A stretch of 6,154 nucleotides of DNA from Bacteroidales bacterium UBA755 (GTDB lineage: Bacteria; Bacteroidota; Bacteroidia; Bacteroidales; UBA932), in assembly GCA_002297815.1 (NCBI GenBank), contig DBKH01000018.1, forward strand, positions 5,033-11,186, written 5' to 3'. Below are positions 6,057 to 6,154 of the stretch, in pieces. The notes beneath the pieces were generated by a model. It did no database searches, was not told the origin of the DNA, and was given only the letters and a program-made list of their open reading frames with translations. Position 1 is the first letter of the stretch. Each line of letters begins with the position of its first letter. The translations under genes were made by a program, and so were the position numbers.

Positions 6057-6154
6057 TGTAGTCAGAGAGGTCTAGATGAAGGGGCGGGTGGGCAAGACAT
6101 ACGAAGACGTTACTTGACGTTTATCTTCTAAACCTTAATTCCGCAGAAAGCAGC

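Noticed and set aside
6075..6116. A 13-codon ORF after the barrel gene (ATG at 6075)
   Set aside because: It is too short, has no ribosome binding site, and shows no similarity to any peptide I recognise.

Overview
The window looks like chromosomal DNA of a member of the Bacteroidota, most likely a gut-type Bacteroidales species. Four things point there: a TonB-receptor-like outer-membrane barrel with a carboxypeptidase-regulatory-like N-terminal domain, two lipoproteins with Bacteroidota-style lipoboxes, promoter-like sequences matching the Bacteroidota pattern (TTTG, about 19 nt, TAnnTTTG), and weak Shine-Dalgarno sites. Genus cannot be assigned by eye.

Left part (1-1863, + strand). The 3' part of a gene for a degenerate metallo-beta-lactamase-fold protein runs in from the left edge. 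It is followed by an HxlR-family winged-helix regulator with its own good promoter, then by a complete O6-methylguanine-DNA methyltransferase (Ogt type). The last two are 43 nt apart and may be co-transcribed. Together they look like a small stress-response or DNA-repair cluster.

Middle part (1864-3550). A convergent gene on the - strand encodes a 424-residue lipoprotein with an IPT/TIG-like N-terminal region and no recognised function. A terminator-like stem-loop sits at its stop codon. Two similar 24-nt hairpin-forming sequences lie in direct orientation on either side of it. The divergent region to its right (3287-3550) holds two perfect 10-bp palindromes and a promoter for the rightward genes.

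Right part (3551-6154, + strand). A 69-codon lipoprotein ORF looks like only the N-terminus of a Bacteroidales tetratricopeptide lipoprotein. It overlaps by ATGA the start of a 759-residue outer-membrane beta-barrel protein of the OMP_b-brl_3 type. A strong stem-loop overlaps the stop codon of the barrel gene. The last ~100 bases hold no gene.

Two observations stand out. The octamer GAATATTC and its half hexamers recur far more often than composition predicts, in all reading frames and between genes. The truncated lipoprotein appears to be retained as a translationally coupled leader of the barrel gene. I see no CRISPR array, transposase, tRNA or rRNA, and no clear multi-gene defence or biosynthetic system.
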